Shown: positions 1 to 11,203, counted from the stretch's first letter. The stretch is 64,000 nucleotides of DNA from Liolophura sinensis (GCF_032854445.1 NW_027017956.1:496001-560000); one strand, 5' to 3'. The notes: generated from the sequence alone by a model not told the origin. Numbers and translations are program-made.

Positions 1-307
1 AGTTGCAAAATAGACATTGTAATTATTACATAAGCATATTCAGTTACAAGATGAATATTGTAATCATTATAATAACATAATCACTTACAAAATGAACATT
101 GTATTCATTATATTAGCACGTTCAATTACAAGATGAACATTGTAATCATTATAATATCATGCTCAGTTGCAAGATGAAGATTGTAATCGACATAATAGCA
201 TGTTCAGTTACAAGATGAACATTGTAAACATTGTATTAGCATGTTCAGTTACAAAGTGAACATTGTAATCATTATAATAGCATGTTCAGTTACCAGATGA
301 ACATTGT
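1..307 (+). repeat. 41-bp satellite array, left-truncated
   Basis: Tandem 41-bp monomers, cut by the left window edge. They run up to the first core, where the last monomer stops partway, after TTGTA. This stretch aligns base for base in register with 23161-23467, upstream of cassette 5, with only a few differences. Both flanks lack the GAGCAATG monomer that precedes most other cassettes, which makes cassettes 1 and 5 sisters at the level of their flanks as well. Confidence 0.95.
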
Positions 308-754
308 AAGAATTATTTTTAGAATAAATCGCTTCCAAACCCTGGTATATTCACCTTAGTTTAACTAAACGCCATCATATCGTATTTATGTTAATTACAT
401 GTAATATTTTAATAGGCATGTTCTTAAATCAAATGGCCCTTTGTTAGACTGTTTAGCCTTTCAAAACGGAAACTACAGGTATGCATATTTAAGAGAACTT
501 ATGTTTGTCCTTTTTTAAAACCATTTTCTTCATTCCTCAATGAAAAATACATGCATTGTTTCGCACCCCTATTTGCAGCGTTCTGGCAATGGGCCAAATG
601 TGTAGAATACGATATCTGTGAAATTAATCTGACTGCAATAAAATCAGAAAATTCGACCCCAATTCTTTCATGGTTTTCTCTACGGTTCTTCTATATCGGG
701 ACTAGTCTTGCTGACAATGGTAACTGATGCTCGTCGGCAGGTACACGTACGTTA

Positions 755-851
755 ATGAGATCAATAACTTTGTCTCTTTCTTTCAGGACAAATATGTAAC
801 TTATTAAACTAACGGTTTTGACAGATAAATGTAACAGCTCTGTGATCTCAT
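755..851. repeat. 9-bp inverted repeat inside the core, 79-bp spacer
   Basis: ATGAGATCA at 755-763 and TGATCTCAT at 843-851 are perfect reverse complements. Both arms are kept in the other cores that I read at this point. A 9-bp match over this distance could be chance; conservation across copies is expected anyway because they share descent. Confidence 0.5.
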
Positions 852-1154
852 CATGTTAGAAATGAAATAAAAAATGCGATATAGACGTACTTGAGCTCCT
901 AATATGTTTTTTCCAGAGTGCTTACGGTGGACTTCGTTTGGATTCTGTGAGGGTTTTGATAGGTCTGTTATATGTTAATTGTGGATTACTGAAAACTCGC
1001 TCCACTAACATTATATATACAAACATGTATGCTTAAAGCCTTCCTTTCACTAGGAAATAAAATAGCCTGAGTAGGAGCCTTGTCAGGTGGGGTTATGTAT
1101 GGGAGGACTAAGGTTTGCCTGAAGTGAAAGACATAGGTACAGTAAATGGCGCAG

Positions 1155-1188
1155 AGACATACATGTCTTTACAGATAAATGTTATCTG
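1155..1188 (+). repeat. Two adjacent hairpins at the right end of the core
   Basis: AGACAT-AC-ATGTCT (1155-1168) is followed after three bases by CAGATAA-ATG-TTATCTG (1172-1188). Both have perfect arms. The SINE target-site duplication begins four bases later. The pair is retained in every complete cassette. It could mark the end of the element that first introduced the core, or simply be conserved by descent. Confidence 0.7.
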
Positions 1189-1192
1189 ATCG

Positions 1193-1204
1193 TCAGTTGC
1201 ACAG
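1193..1204 (+). repeat. Left target-site duplication of SINE copy 1
   Basis: TCAGTTGCACAG is repeated perfectly at 1571-1582 on the other side of the SINE. Its first nine bases, TCAGTTGCA, equal the start of a common 41-bp monomer variant. The SINE therefore appears to have landed in the first monomer after the core. Confidence 0.9.
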
Positions 1205-1215
1205 ACCGGCCCGGA

Positions 1216-1227
1216 TAGCACAGTTGG
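1216..1227 (+). promoter_or_regulatory. Pol III A box of the SINE
   Basis: TAGCACAGTTGG fits the A-box consensus TRGCNNAGTNGG exactly. It lies 11 bases into the SINE, and the same offset holds in the other SINE copies. Confidence 0.85.
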
Positions 1228-1259
1228 TAGAGCGTCCGCTTCGGGACCGGTAGATCCAG

Positions 1260-1268
1260 GATCAATCC
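1260..1268 (+). promoter_or_regulatory. Pol III B box of the SINE
   Basis: GATCAATCC fits the B-box consensus GWTCRANNC. It starts 44 bases after the A box, which is within the normal range for a type 2 internal pol III promoter. It is unchanged in the copies that I compared. Confidence 0.8.
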
Positions 1269-1297
1269 TTGGTCGAGTCACACCTAAGACTTTAAAA

Positions 1298-1317
1298 GAG
1301 GAAGTTGTGACTTCCTC
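1298..1317 (+). repeat. SINE body hairpin GAGGAAGT-TGTG-ACTTCCTC
   Basis: Perfect 8-bp arms with a 4-base loop in A-type copies. In B-type copies a G-to-A change extends the arms to 9 bp with a 2-base loop. Copy 4 lacks the left arm. Confidence 0.8.
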
Positions 1318-1570
1318 GTTTGGCGTTCAGCATGAAGGGGGATAGTGCAACGACTGGTTGACCCGTTTCAGTATAATGGCTCGGGCGGGGCGGCTTACTT
1401 GCCTTCGGTAAGTCGTCTCAGTGATGCAGCACTAAATAAAAGAGCGGTGAAAATCCGTCCTGCAACAAGGAGGCACATTAAACGTGCATGCACCCTAATG
1501 ATTCCTTCGTCGTCATATGACTGAAAAATTGTTGAGTACGACGTTAAACCCCAAGCACCCACTCACTCAC

Positions 1571-1582
1571 TCAGTTGCACAG
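1571..1582 (+). repeat. Right target-site duplication of SINE copy 1
   Basis: TCAGTTGCACAG, identical to 1193-1204. The sequence CGACATACATA follows, and the monomer array then resumes at CAAGATGAAG. Confidence 0.9.
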
Positions 1583-4393
1583 CGACATACATACAAGATG
1601 AAGATTGTAATCGACATAATAGCATGTTCAGTTACAAAATGAGCATTGTAGTCATTGTAATAGCATGTTCAGTTACAAAGTGAACATTGTAATCCTTATA
1701 ATTGCATGTTCAGTTACAAGATGAACATTGTAATCATTATAAAAACATCATCAGTTGCAAGGTGAACATTGTAATCAGTATACAAGCATGCTCAGTTGCA
1801 AAATGGACATTGTAATCATTACAATAGCATATTCAGTTACAAGATGAACATTGTAATCATTATAATCATGTGCTCAGTTACAAGGTGAACATTGTAATCA
1901 TTACAAAAGCGTGCTCAGTTACAAGATGAACATTGTAATCATTATAAAAACATGCCCAGTTACAAGATGAACATTGTAATAGTTAAAATAGCATGATCAG
2001 TTACGAAGTGAACATTGTAATCATTATAATAGCATGCTCAGTTGCAAGATAAACATTGTAATCATTATAATATCATTTTCAGTTACAAGATGAAGATTGT
2101 AATCGACATAATAGCATGTTCAGTTACAAGATGAACATTGTAATCATTGTAATAGCATGTTCAGTTACAAAGTAAACATTGTAATCATTATAATAGCGTC
2201 AACGGTTACAAAATCACCATTGTAATCAATATAATAGCATGCTCAGTTACAAAATGAATATTGCAATTATTATATTAGCATATGTAGTTACAAGATGAAC
2301 ATTTTAATCATTATTATAGCATATGTAGTTACAAGATGAACATTTTAATCATTATAAAAACATCATCAGTTACAAGGTGAACATTGTAATCAGTATAAAA
2401 GCATGCTCAGTTGCAAAATGGATATTGTAATCATTACATTAGCATATTCACTTACAAGATGAACATTGTAATCATTATAATAATGTGCTCAGTTACAAGG
2501 TGAACAATGTAATCATTGTAATAGCATGTTCAGTTACAAAGTGAACATTGTAATCCTTATAGTTGCATGTTCAGTTACAATGTGAACATTGTAATCATTA
2601 TAAAAACATCATCAGTTGCAAGGTGAACATTGTAATCAGTATACAAGCATGCTCAGTTGCAAAATGGACATTGTAATCATTACAATAGCATATTCAGTTA
2701 CAAGATGAACATTGTAATCATTATAATAATGCGCTCAGTTACAAGGTGAACCATGTAATCATTGTAATAGCATGTTCAGTTACAAAGTGAACATTGTAAT
2801 CCTTATAATTGCATGTTCAGTTACAAGATGAACATTGTAATCATTATAAAAACATAAACAGTTACAAGGTGAACATTGTAATCAGTATACAAGCATGCTC
2901 AGTTGCAAAATGGACATTGTAATCATTACATTAGCATATTCACTTACAAGATGAATATTGTAATTATTATAATAACATCATCAGTTACAATGTAAACATT
3001 GTATTCATTATATTAGCTCGTTCACTTACAAGATAAACATTGTAATCATTATAAAAGCATGTTCAGCTACAAGGTGAACATAGTAATCATTTTAAAAACA
3101 TGCTCAGTTGCAAGATGAAGATTGTAATCGACATAATAGCATGTTCAGTTATAAGATGAACATTGTAATCATTATAAAAACATCATCAGTTGCAAGGTGA
3201 ACATTGTAATCAGTATACAAGCATGCTCAGTTGCAAGATAAACATTGTAATCATTACATTAGCATATTCACTTACAAGATGAATATTGTAATCATTATAA
3301 TAACATCATCAGTTACAAAGTAAACATTGTATTCATTATATTAGCACGTTCAATTACAAGATGAACATTGTAATCATTATAAAAGCATGTTCAGTTACAA
3401 GGTGAACATTGTAATCTTTATAAAATCATGCTCAGTTACAAGATGAACATTCTAATCATTATAATAGCATGTTCAGTTACAAGGTGGACATTGTAAGTAT
3501 AAAAGCATGCTCAGTTGCAAAATGGACATTGTAATCATTACATAAGCATATTTAGTTACAAGGTGAATATTGTAATCATTATAATAACATCATCAGTTAC
3601 AAAATGAACATTGTATTTAATATATTAGCACGTTCAATTACAAGATGAACATTGTAATCATTATAATATCATGCTCAGTTGCAAGATAAAGATTGTAATC
3701 GACATAATAGCATGTTCAGTTACAAGATGAACATTGTAATCATTGTAATAGCATGTTCAGTTACAAAGTGAACATTGTAATCCTTATAATTGCATGTTCA
3801 GTTACAAGATGAACGTTGTTATCATTATAAAAACATCATCAGTTCCTAGGTGAACATTGTAATCAGTATACAAGCATGCTCAGTTGCAAAATGGACATTG
3901 TAATCATTGCAATAGCATATTCAGTTACAAGATGAACATTGCAATCATTATAATAATGTGCTCAGTTACAAGGAGAACATTGAAATCATTACAATAGCGT
4001 GCTCAGTTACAAGGTGAACATTGTAATCATTATAAAAACATGCCCAGTTACAAGATGAACATTGTAATAGTTAAAATAGCATGCTCAAATACAAGATGAG
4101 CAATGTAATCATTATAATAGCATGCTCAATTACAAGATGAAAATTGTAATTCGTATAATAGCATGCTCAGTTACAACATGAACATTGTAATCATTATAAT
4201 AGCATGTTCAGTTACAAGATCAACATTGTAATCAGTATAATAGCATGCTCAGTTACAAAATTAATATTTTAATTATTACACTAGTATGCCCAGTTACAAG
4301 ATGAACATTGTAATCAGTATAATAGCGTGCTCAGTTACAAGATGAGCAATGTAATCATTATAATAGCATGTTCAGTTACCAGATGAACATTGT
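1583..4393 (+). repeat. 41-bp satellite array, A1 to B2 (2,811 bp)
   Basis: Tandem monomers whose typical form begins CAGTTACAAGATGAACATTG and ends near TAATAGCATGTT. Each typical monomer holds the dyad TTACAA-N8-TTGTAA and the palindrome TAATCATTA. Monomer variants (for example GTTGCAAAATGGAC, TCCTAGGTG, ACGGTTACAAAATCACC) follow a fixed order that is repeated in the other A-to-B arrays. The length is identical to the A3-to-B4 array. No gene is visible on either strand. Confidence 0.95.
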
Positions 4394-5278
4394 AAGAATT
4401 ATTTTTAGAATAAATCGCTTCCAAACTCTGGTATATTCACCTTAGTTTAACTAAACGCCATCATATCGTATTTATGTTAATTACATGTAATATTGTAATA
4501 GGCATGTTCTTAAGTCAAGTGGCCCTTTGTTAGACTGTTTAGCCTTTCAAAACGGAAACTACAGGTATGCATATTTAAGAGAACTTAAGTTTGTCCTTTT
4601 TTAAAACCATTTTCTTCATTCCTCAATGAAAAATACATGCATTGTTTCGCACCCCTATTTGCAGCGTACTGGCAATGGGCCAAATGTGTAGAATACGATA
4701 TCTGTGAAATTAATCTGACTGCAATAAGATCAGAAAATTCGACCCCAATTCTTTGATGGTTTTCTCTGCGGTTCTTCTATATCGGGACTAGTCTTGCTGA
4801 CAATGGTAACTCATGCTCGTCGGCAGGTACACGTACGTTAATGAGATCAATAACTTTGTCTCTTTCTTTCAGGACAAATATGTAACTTATTAAACTAACG
4901 GTTTTGACAGATAAATGTAACAGCTCTGTGATCTCATCATGTTAGAAATGAAATAACAAATGCGATATAGACGTACTTGAGCTCCTAATATGTTTTTTCC
5001 AGAGTGCTTACGGTGGACTTCGTTTGGATTCTGTGAGGGTTTTGATAGGTCTGTTATATGTTAATTGTGGATTACTGAAAACTCGCTCCACTAATATTAT
5101 ATGTACAGACATGTTTGCTTAAAGCCTTCCTTTCACTAGGAAATAAAATAGCCTGAGTAGGAGCCTTGTCAGGTGGGGTTATGTATGGGAGGACTAAGGT
5201 TTGCCTGAAGTGAAAGACATAGGTACAGTAAATGGCGCAGAGACATACATGTCTTTACAGATAAATGTTATCTGATCG
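4394..5278 (+). repeat. 885-bp core, copy 2 (B subtype)
   Basis: Same length as copy 1 but with B markers: AACAAATGCG and AATATTATATGTACAGACATG. The short frame open in copies 3 and 5 is stopped here by the TGA in TTTGATGG (near 4755). CTGCGGTTC is typical of B copies. Confidence 0.9.
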
Positions 5279-5290
5279 TCAGTTGCACAG

Positions 5291-5652
5291 ACCGGCCCGG
5301 ATAGCACAGTTGGTAGAGCGTCCGCTTCGGGACCGGTAGATCCAGGATCAATCCTTGGTCGAGTCACACCTAAGACTTTAAAAGAGGAAGTTGTAACTTC
5401 CTCGTTTGGCGTTCAGCATGAAGGGTATAGTGCAACGACTGGTTGACCCGTTTCAGCATAATGGCTCGGGCGGGGCGGCTTACTTGCCTTCGGTAAGTCG
5501 TCTCAGTGATGCAGCACTAAATAAAAGAGCGGTGAAAATCCGTCCTGCAACAAGGAGGCACATTACACGTGCATGCACCCTAATGATTCCTTCGTCGTCA
5601 TATGACTGAAAAATTGTTTAGATACGACGTTAAACCCCAAGCACTCACTCAC
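5291..5652 (+). mobile_element. tRNA-derived SINE, copy 2 (B subtype)
   Basis: B markers are GTAACTTCC, AAGGGTATAG, AGCATAATGG, TTACACGTG and GTTTAGATACGAC. The A box is at 5302-5313 and the B box at 5346-5354. Target-site duplications TCAGTTGCACAG lie at 5279-5290 and 5653-5664. Just downstream one ATAC unit is missing relative to most copies (CGACATACAAG). Confidence 0.88.
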
Positions 5653-5664
5653 TCAGTTGCACAG

Positions 5665-8600
5665 CGACATACAAGATGAAGATTGTAATCGACATAATAG
5701 CATGTTCAGTTACAAAATGAGCATTGTAATCATTGTAATAGCATGTTAAGTTACAAAGTGAACATTGTAATCCTTATAATTGCATGTTCAGTTACAAGAT
5801 GAACATTGTAATCATTATAAAAACATCATCAGTTGCAAGGTGAACATTGTAATCAGTATACAAGCATGCTCAGTTGCAAAATGGACATTGTAATCATTAC
5901 AATAGCATATTCAGTTACAAGATGAACATTGTAATCATTATAATCATGTGCTCAGTTACAAGGTAAACATTGTAATCATTACAAAAGCGTGCTCAGTTAC
6001 AAGATGAACATTGTAATCATTATAAAAACATGCCCAGTTACAAGATGAACAATGTAATAGTTAAAATAGCATGATCAGTTACGAAGTGAACATTGTAATC
6101 ATTATAATAGCATGCTCAGTTGCAAGATAAACATTGTAATCATTAAAATATCATTTTCAGTTACAAGATGAAGACTGTAATCGACATAATAGCATGTTCA
6201 GTTACAAGATGAACATTGTAATCATTGTAATAGCATGTTCAGTTACAAAGTAAACATTGTAATCATTATAATAGCGTCAACGGTTACAAAATCACCATTG
6301 TAATCAATATAATAGCATGCTCAGTTACAAAATGAATATTTTAATCATTATATTAGCATATTTCATTACAAGATGAACATTGTAATCATTATTATAGCAT
6401 ATGTAGTTACAAGATGAACATTGTAATCATTATAAAAACATCATCAGTTACAAGTGAACATTGTAATCAGTATAAAAGCATGCTCAGATGCAAAATGGAT
6501 ATTGTAATCATTACATTAGCATATTCACTTACAAGATGAACATTGTAATTATTATAATAATGTGCTCAGTTACAAGGTGAACAATGTAATCATTGTAAAA
6601 GCATGTTCAGTTACAAAGTGAACATTGTATTCCTTATAATTGCATGTTCAGTTACAAGATGAACATTGTAATCATTATAAAAAGTAAACAGTTTCAAGGT
6701 GAACATTGTAATCAGTATACAAGCATGCTCAGTTGCAAAATGGACATTGTAATCATTACATTAGCATATTCACTTACAAGATGAATATTGTAATCATTAT
6801 AATAACATCATCAGTTACAACATAAGCATTGTATTCATTATATTAGCTCGTTGACTTACAAGATAAACATTGTAATCATTATAAAAGCATGTTCAGTTAC
6901 AAGGTGAACATAGTAATCATTTTAAAAACATGCTCAGTTGCAAGATGAAGATTGTAATCGACATAATAGCATGTTCAGTTACAAGATGAACATTGTAATC
7001 ATTATAAAAACATCATCAGTTGCAAGGTGAACATTGTAATCAGTATACAAGCATGCTCAGTTGCAAGATAAACATTGTAATCATTACATTAGCATATTCA
7101 CTTACAAGATGAATATTGTAATCATTATAATAACATCATCAGTTACAAAGTAAACATTGTATTCATTATATTAGCACGTTCAATTACAAGATGAACATTG
7201 TAATCATTATAAAAGCATGTTCAGTTACAAGGTGAACATTGTAATCTTTATAAAATCATGCTCAGTTACAAGATGAACATTCTAATCATTATAATAGCAT
7301 GTTCAGTTACAAGGTGGACATTGTAAGTATAAAAGCATGCTTAGTTGCAAAATGGACATTGTAATCATTACATAAGCATATTCAGTTACAAGATGAATAT
7401 TGTAATCATTATAATAACATCATCAGTTACAAAATGAACATTGTATTCAATATATTAGCACGTTCAATTACAAGATGAACATTGTAATCATTATAATATC
7501 ATGCTCAGTTGCAAGATAAAGATTGTAATCGACATAATAGCATGTTCAGTTACAAGATGAACATTGTAATCATTGTAATAGCATGTTCAGTTACAAAGTG
7601 AACATTGTAATCCTTATAATTGCATGTTCAGTTACAAGATGAACGTTGTTATCATTATAAAAACATCATCAGTTCCTAGGTGAACATTGTAATCAGTATA
7701 CAAGCATGCTCAGTTGCAAAATGGACATTGTAATCATTGCAATAGCATATTCAGTTACAAGATGAACATTGCAATCATTATAATAATGTGCTCAGTTACA
7801 AGGAGAACATTGAAATCATTACAATAGCGTGCTCAGTTACAAGGTGAACATTGTAATCATTATAAAAACATGCCCAGTTACAAGATGAACATTGTAATAG
7901 TTAAAATAGCATGCTCAAATACAAGATGAGCAATGTAATCATTATAATAGCATGCTCAGTTGCAAGGTAAACATTGTAATCATTATAATATCATTTTCAG
8001 TTACAAGATGAAGATTGTAATCGACATAATAGCATGTTCAGTTACAAGATGAACATTGTAATCATTGTAATAGCATGTTCAGTTACAAAGTAAACATTGT
8101 AATCATTATAATAGCGTCAACGGTTACAAAATCACCATTGTAATCAATATAATAGCATGCTCAGTTACAAAATGAATATTGCAATTATTATATTAGCATA
8201 TGTAGTTACCAGATGAACATTGTAATCATTATTATAGCATATGTAGTTACAAGATGAACATTTTAATCATTATAAAAACATCATCAGTTACAAGGTGAAC
8301 ATTGTAATCAGTATAAAAGCATGCTCAGTTGCAAAATGGATATTGTAATCATTACATTAGCATATTCACTTACAAGATGAACACTGTAATCATTATAATA
8401 ATGTGCTCAGTTACAAGGTGAACAATGTAATCATTGTAATAGCATGTTCAGTTACAAAGTGAACATTGTAATCCTTATAATTGCATGTTCAGTTACAAAG
8501 TGAACATTGTAATCATTCTAAAAACATCATCAGTTGCAAGATGAAGATTGTAATCAGTATACAAGCATCCTCAGTTGCAAAATGGACATTGTAATCATTA

Positions 8601-9940
8601 CAATAGGATATTCAGTTACAAGATGAACATTGTAATCATTATAATAATGCGCTCAGTTACAAGGTGAACAATGTAATCATTGTAATAGCATGTTCAGTTA
8701 CAAAGTGAACATTGTAATCCTTAAAATTGCATGTTCAGTTAGAAGATGAACATTGTAATCATTATAAAAACATAAACAGTTACAAGGTGAACACTGTAAT
8801 CAGTATACAAGCATGCTCAGTTGCAAAATGGACATTGTAATCATTACATTAGCATATTCACTTACAAGATGAATATTGTAATCATTATAATAACATCATC
8901 AGTTACAAAGTAAACATTGTATTCATTATATTAGCACGTTCAATTACAAGATGAACATTGTAATCATTATAAAAGCATGTTCAGTTACAAGGTGAACATT
9001 GTAATCTTTATAAAAACATGCTCAGTTACAAGGTGGACATTGTAAGTATAAAAGCATGCTCAGTTGCAAAATGGACACTGTAATCAATACATAAGCATAT
9101 TTAGTTACAAGATGAATATTGTAATCATTATATAAACATCATCAGTTACAAAATGAACATTGTATTCATTATATTAGCACGTTCAATTACAAGATGAACA
9201 TTGTAATCATTATAATATCATGCTCAGTTGCAAGATAAAGATTGTAATCGACATAATAGCATGTTCAGTTACAAGATGAACATTGTAATCATTGTAATAG
9301 CATGTTCAGTTACAAAGTGAACATTGTAATCCTTATAATTGCATGTTCAGTTACAAGATGAACGTTGTAATCATTATAAAAACATCATCAGTTTTTAGGT
9401 GAACATTGTAATTAGTATACAAGCATGCTCAGTTGCAAAATGGACATTGTAATTATTGCAATAGCATATTCAGTTACAAGATGAACATTGCAATCATTAT
9501 AATAATGTGCTCAGTTACAAGGAGAACATTGAAATCATTACAATAGCGTGCTCAGTTACAAGGTGAACATTGTAATCATTAAAAACATGCCCAGTTACAA
9601 GATGAACATTGTAATAGTTAAAATAGCATGCTCAAATACAAGATGAGCAATGTAATCATTATAATAGCATGCTCAATTACAAGATGAAAATTGTAATTCG
9701 TATAATAGCATGCTCAGTTACAACATGAACATTGTAATCATTATAATAGCATGTTCAGTTACAAGATGAACATTGTAATCAGTATAATAGCATGCTCAGT
9801 TACAAAATTAATATTTTAATTATTACACTAGTATGCCCAGTTACAAGATGAACATTGTAATCAGTATAATAGCGTGCTCAGTTACAAGATGAGCAATGTA
9901 ATCATTATAATAGCATGTTCAGTTACCAGATGAACATTGT
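5665..9940 (+). repeat. 41-bp satellite array, B2 to A3 (4,276 bp)
   Basis: The array begins like the other post-cassette arrays and reaches the TCCTAGG marker monomer near 7675. It then repeats a block: monomers of the AATCACC, CATCCTCAG and AATAGGATATT types appear, followed by a second marker monomer (GTTTTTAGG, near 9390). The final stretch matches the common left flank of cassettes. No gene is seen. Confidence 0.93.
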
Positions 9941-10825
9941 AAGAATTATTTTTAGAATAAATCGCTTCCAAACTCTGGTATATTCACCTTAGTTTAACTA
10001 AACGCCATCATATCGTATTTATGTTAATTACATGTAATATTGTAATAGGCATGTTCTTAAGTCAAGTGGCCCTTTGTTAGACTGTTTAGCCTTTCAAAAC
10101 GGAAACTACAGGTATGCATATTTAAGAGAACTTAAGTTTGTCCTTTTTTAAAACCATTTTCTTCATTCCTCAATGAAAAATACATGCATTGTTTCGCACC
10201 CCTATTTGCAGCGTACTGGCAATGGGCCAAATGTGTAGAATACGATATCTGTGAAATTAATCTGACTGCAATAAGATCAGAAAATTCGACCCCAATTCTT
10301 TCATGGTTTTCTCTACGGTTCCTCTATATCGGGACTAGTCTTGCTGACAATGGTAACTCATGCTCGTCGGCAGGTACACGTACGTTAATGAGATCAATAA
10401 CTTTGTCTCTTTCTTTCAGGACAAATATGTAACTTATTAAACTAACGGTTTTGACAGATAAATGTAACAGCTCTGTGATCTCATCATGTTAGAAATGAAA
10501 TAAAAAATGCGATATAGACGTACTTGAGCTCCTAATATGTTTTTTCCAGAGTGCTTACGGTGGACTTCGTTTGGATTCTGTGAGGGTTTTGATAGGTCTG
10601 TTATATGTTAATTGTGGATTACTGAAAACTCGCTCCACTAACATTATATATACAAACATGTATGCTTAAAGCCTTCCTTTCACTAGGAAATAAAATAGCC
10701 TGAGTAGGAGCCTTGTCAGGTGGGGTTATGTATGGGAGGACTAAGGTTTGCCTGAAGTGAAAGACATAGGTACAGTAAATGGCGCAGAGACATACATGTC
10801 TTTACAGATAAATGTTATCTGATCG
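9941..10825 (+). repeat. 885-bp core, copy 3 (A subtype)
   Basis: A-type core. Both variable stop positions are open here (TTTCATGG and AACTCATGC), leaving an 82-codon frame at 10184-10432. No Shine-Dalgarno-like or splice context or protein family supports it, and most sister copies stop it, so I treat the frame as incidental. A private CCTC variant (CGGTTCCTC) lies near 10320. Confidence 0.9.
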
Positions 10826-10837
10826 TCAGTTGCACAG

Positions 10838-11203
10838 ACCGGCCCGGATAGCACAGTTGGTAGAGCGTCCGCTTCGGGACCGGTAGATCCAGGATCAATC
10901 CTTGGTCGAGTCACACCTAAGACTTTAAAAGAGGAAGTTGTGACTTCCTCGTTTGGCGTTCAGCATGAAGGGGGATAGTGCAACGACTGGTTGACCCGTT
11001 TCAGTATAATGGCTCGGGCGGGGCGGCTTACTTGCCTTCGGTAAGTCGTCTCAGTGATGCAGCACTAAATAAAAGAGCGGTGAAAATCCGTCCTGCAACA
11101 AGGAGGCACATTAAACGTGCATGCACCCTAATGATTCCTTCGTCGTCATATGACTGAAAAATTGTTGAGTACGACGTTAAACCCCAAGCACTCACTCACT
11201 CAC
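10838..11203 (+). mobile_element. tRNA-derived SINE, copy 3 (A subtype)
   Basis: 366 bp, the same length as copies 1, 9 and 12. It carries all A-type markers. Perfect target-site duplications TCAGTTGCACAG lie at 10826-10837 and 11204-11215. Confidence 0.88.

Larger units (their letters stand above)
308..1192 (+). repeat. 885-bp core, copy 1 (A subtype)
   Basis: Unique, non-tandem sequence with no similarity to the 41-bp monomer. It interrupts a monomer on its left. A-subtype markers are AAAAAATGCG near 870 and ATATATACAAACATG near 1011-1026. With copy 5 it shares private variants (TTTTAATAGG, ACTTATGTTTG, GCGTTCTGG). It ends with two back-to-back hairpins. A short open frame seen in two other copies is broken here by a TGA near 726. 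I recognise no transposase, terminal inverted repeats or gene in it; its origin is unknown. Confidence 0.9.
1205..1570 (+). mobile_element. tRNA-derived SINE, copy 1 (A subtype)
   Basis: A non-autonomous retroelement made by RNA polymerase III and mobilised in trans by a LINE. The order is: tRNA-like head (1205 to about 1282) with pol III boxes; a body with a strong hairpin (1298-1317); a GC-rich middle (CGGGCGGGGCGGCTTACTTG); an AT-rich 3' part; and an ACTC-repeat tail ending at 1570. A perfect 12-bp target-site duplication flanks it. The body and tail resemble molluscan tRNA-SINEs as I recall them; the family name is not established here. A-subtype markers are GTGACTTCC, AAGGGGGATAG, AGTATAATGG, TTAAACGTG and GTTGAGTACGAC. 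The tail begins with a private CACCC. Confidence 0.88.
308..9940 (+). repeat. Higher-order repeat unit 1 (cassette A1 - array - cassette B2 - array)
   Basis: This is the distance from the start of one A-type cassette to the start of the next, 9,633 bp, the shortest of the five complete units. It contains one A-to-B array of 2,811 bp and one B-to-A array of 4,276 bp. The unit is defined by the A/B alternation of cassettes; the choice of phase (starting at A) is arbitrary. Confidence 0.8.

Noticed and set aside
771-786. Splice acceptor (pyrimidine run followed by CAG) in the core
   Set aside because: TCTCTTTCTTTCAG looks like an acceptor, but no downstream exon with an open frame or matching donor is visible. 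Such motifs are common by chance.
866-871. Polyadenylation signal AATAAA (also at 1056-1061)
   Set aside because: AT-rich sequence gives this hexamer often. The first site is lost in all B-type cores (AATAAC), and there is no transcript to which it would belong.
1205-1282. Functional tRNA gene
   Set aside because: The A and B boxes are good, but the head runs directly into a SINE body and ACTC tail with target-site duplications, and I cannot fold it into a normal anticodon arm and acceptor stem. It is the tRNA-like head of a SINE.
1583-4393. CRISPR array
   Set aside because: The 41-bp units are head-to-tail with no unique spacers between identical repeats, there are no cas genes, and the SINE shows a eukaryotic genome.
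5406-5609. 67-codon open frame, repeated at 15025, 28573, 40180, 52235 and 57501
   Set aside because: It lies inside the SINE, needs a TTG start, and appears only in B-type copies because the A-type GGGGGATAG shifts the frame. SINE bodies do not code for protein.
10184-10432. 82-codon open frame in the core, also at 23711-23959
   Set aside because: It is open in only two of thirteen cores. The others carry TGA at one or both of the same two positions, and copy 12 has frameshifts. No domain, signal peptide or splice context is visible. Coding use would have to be shown by RNA or ribosome data.
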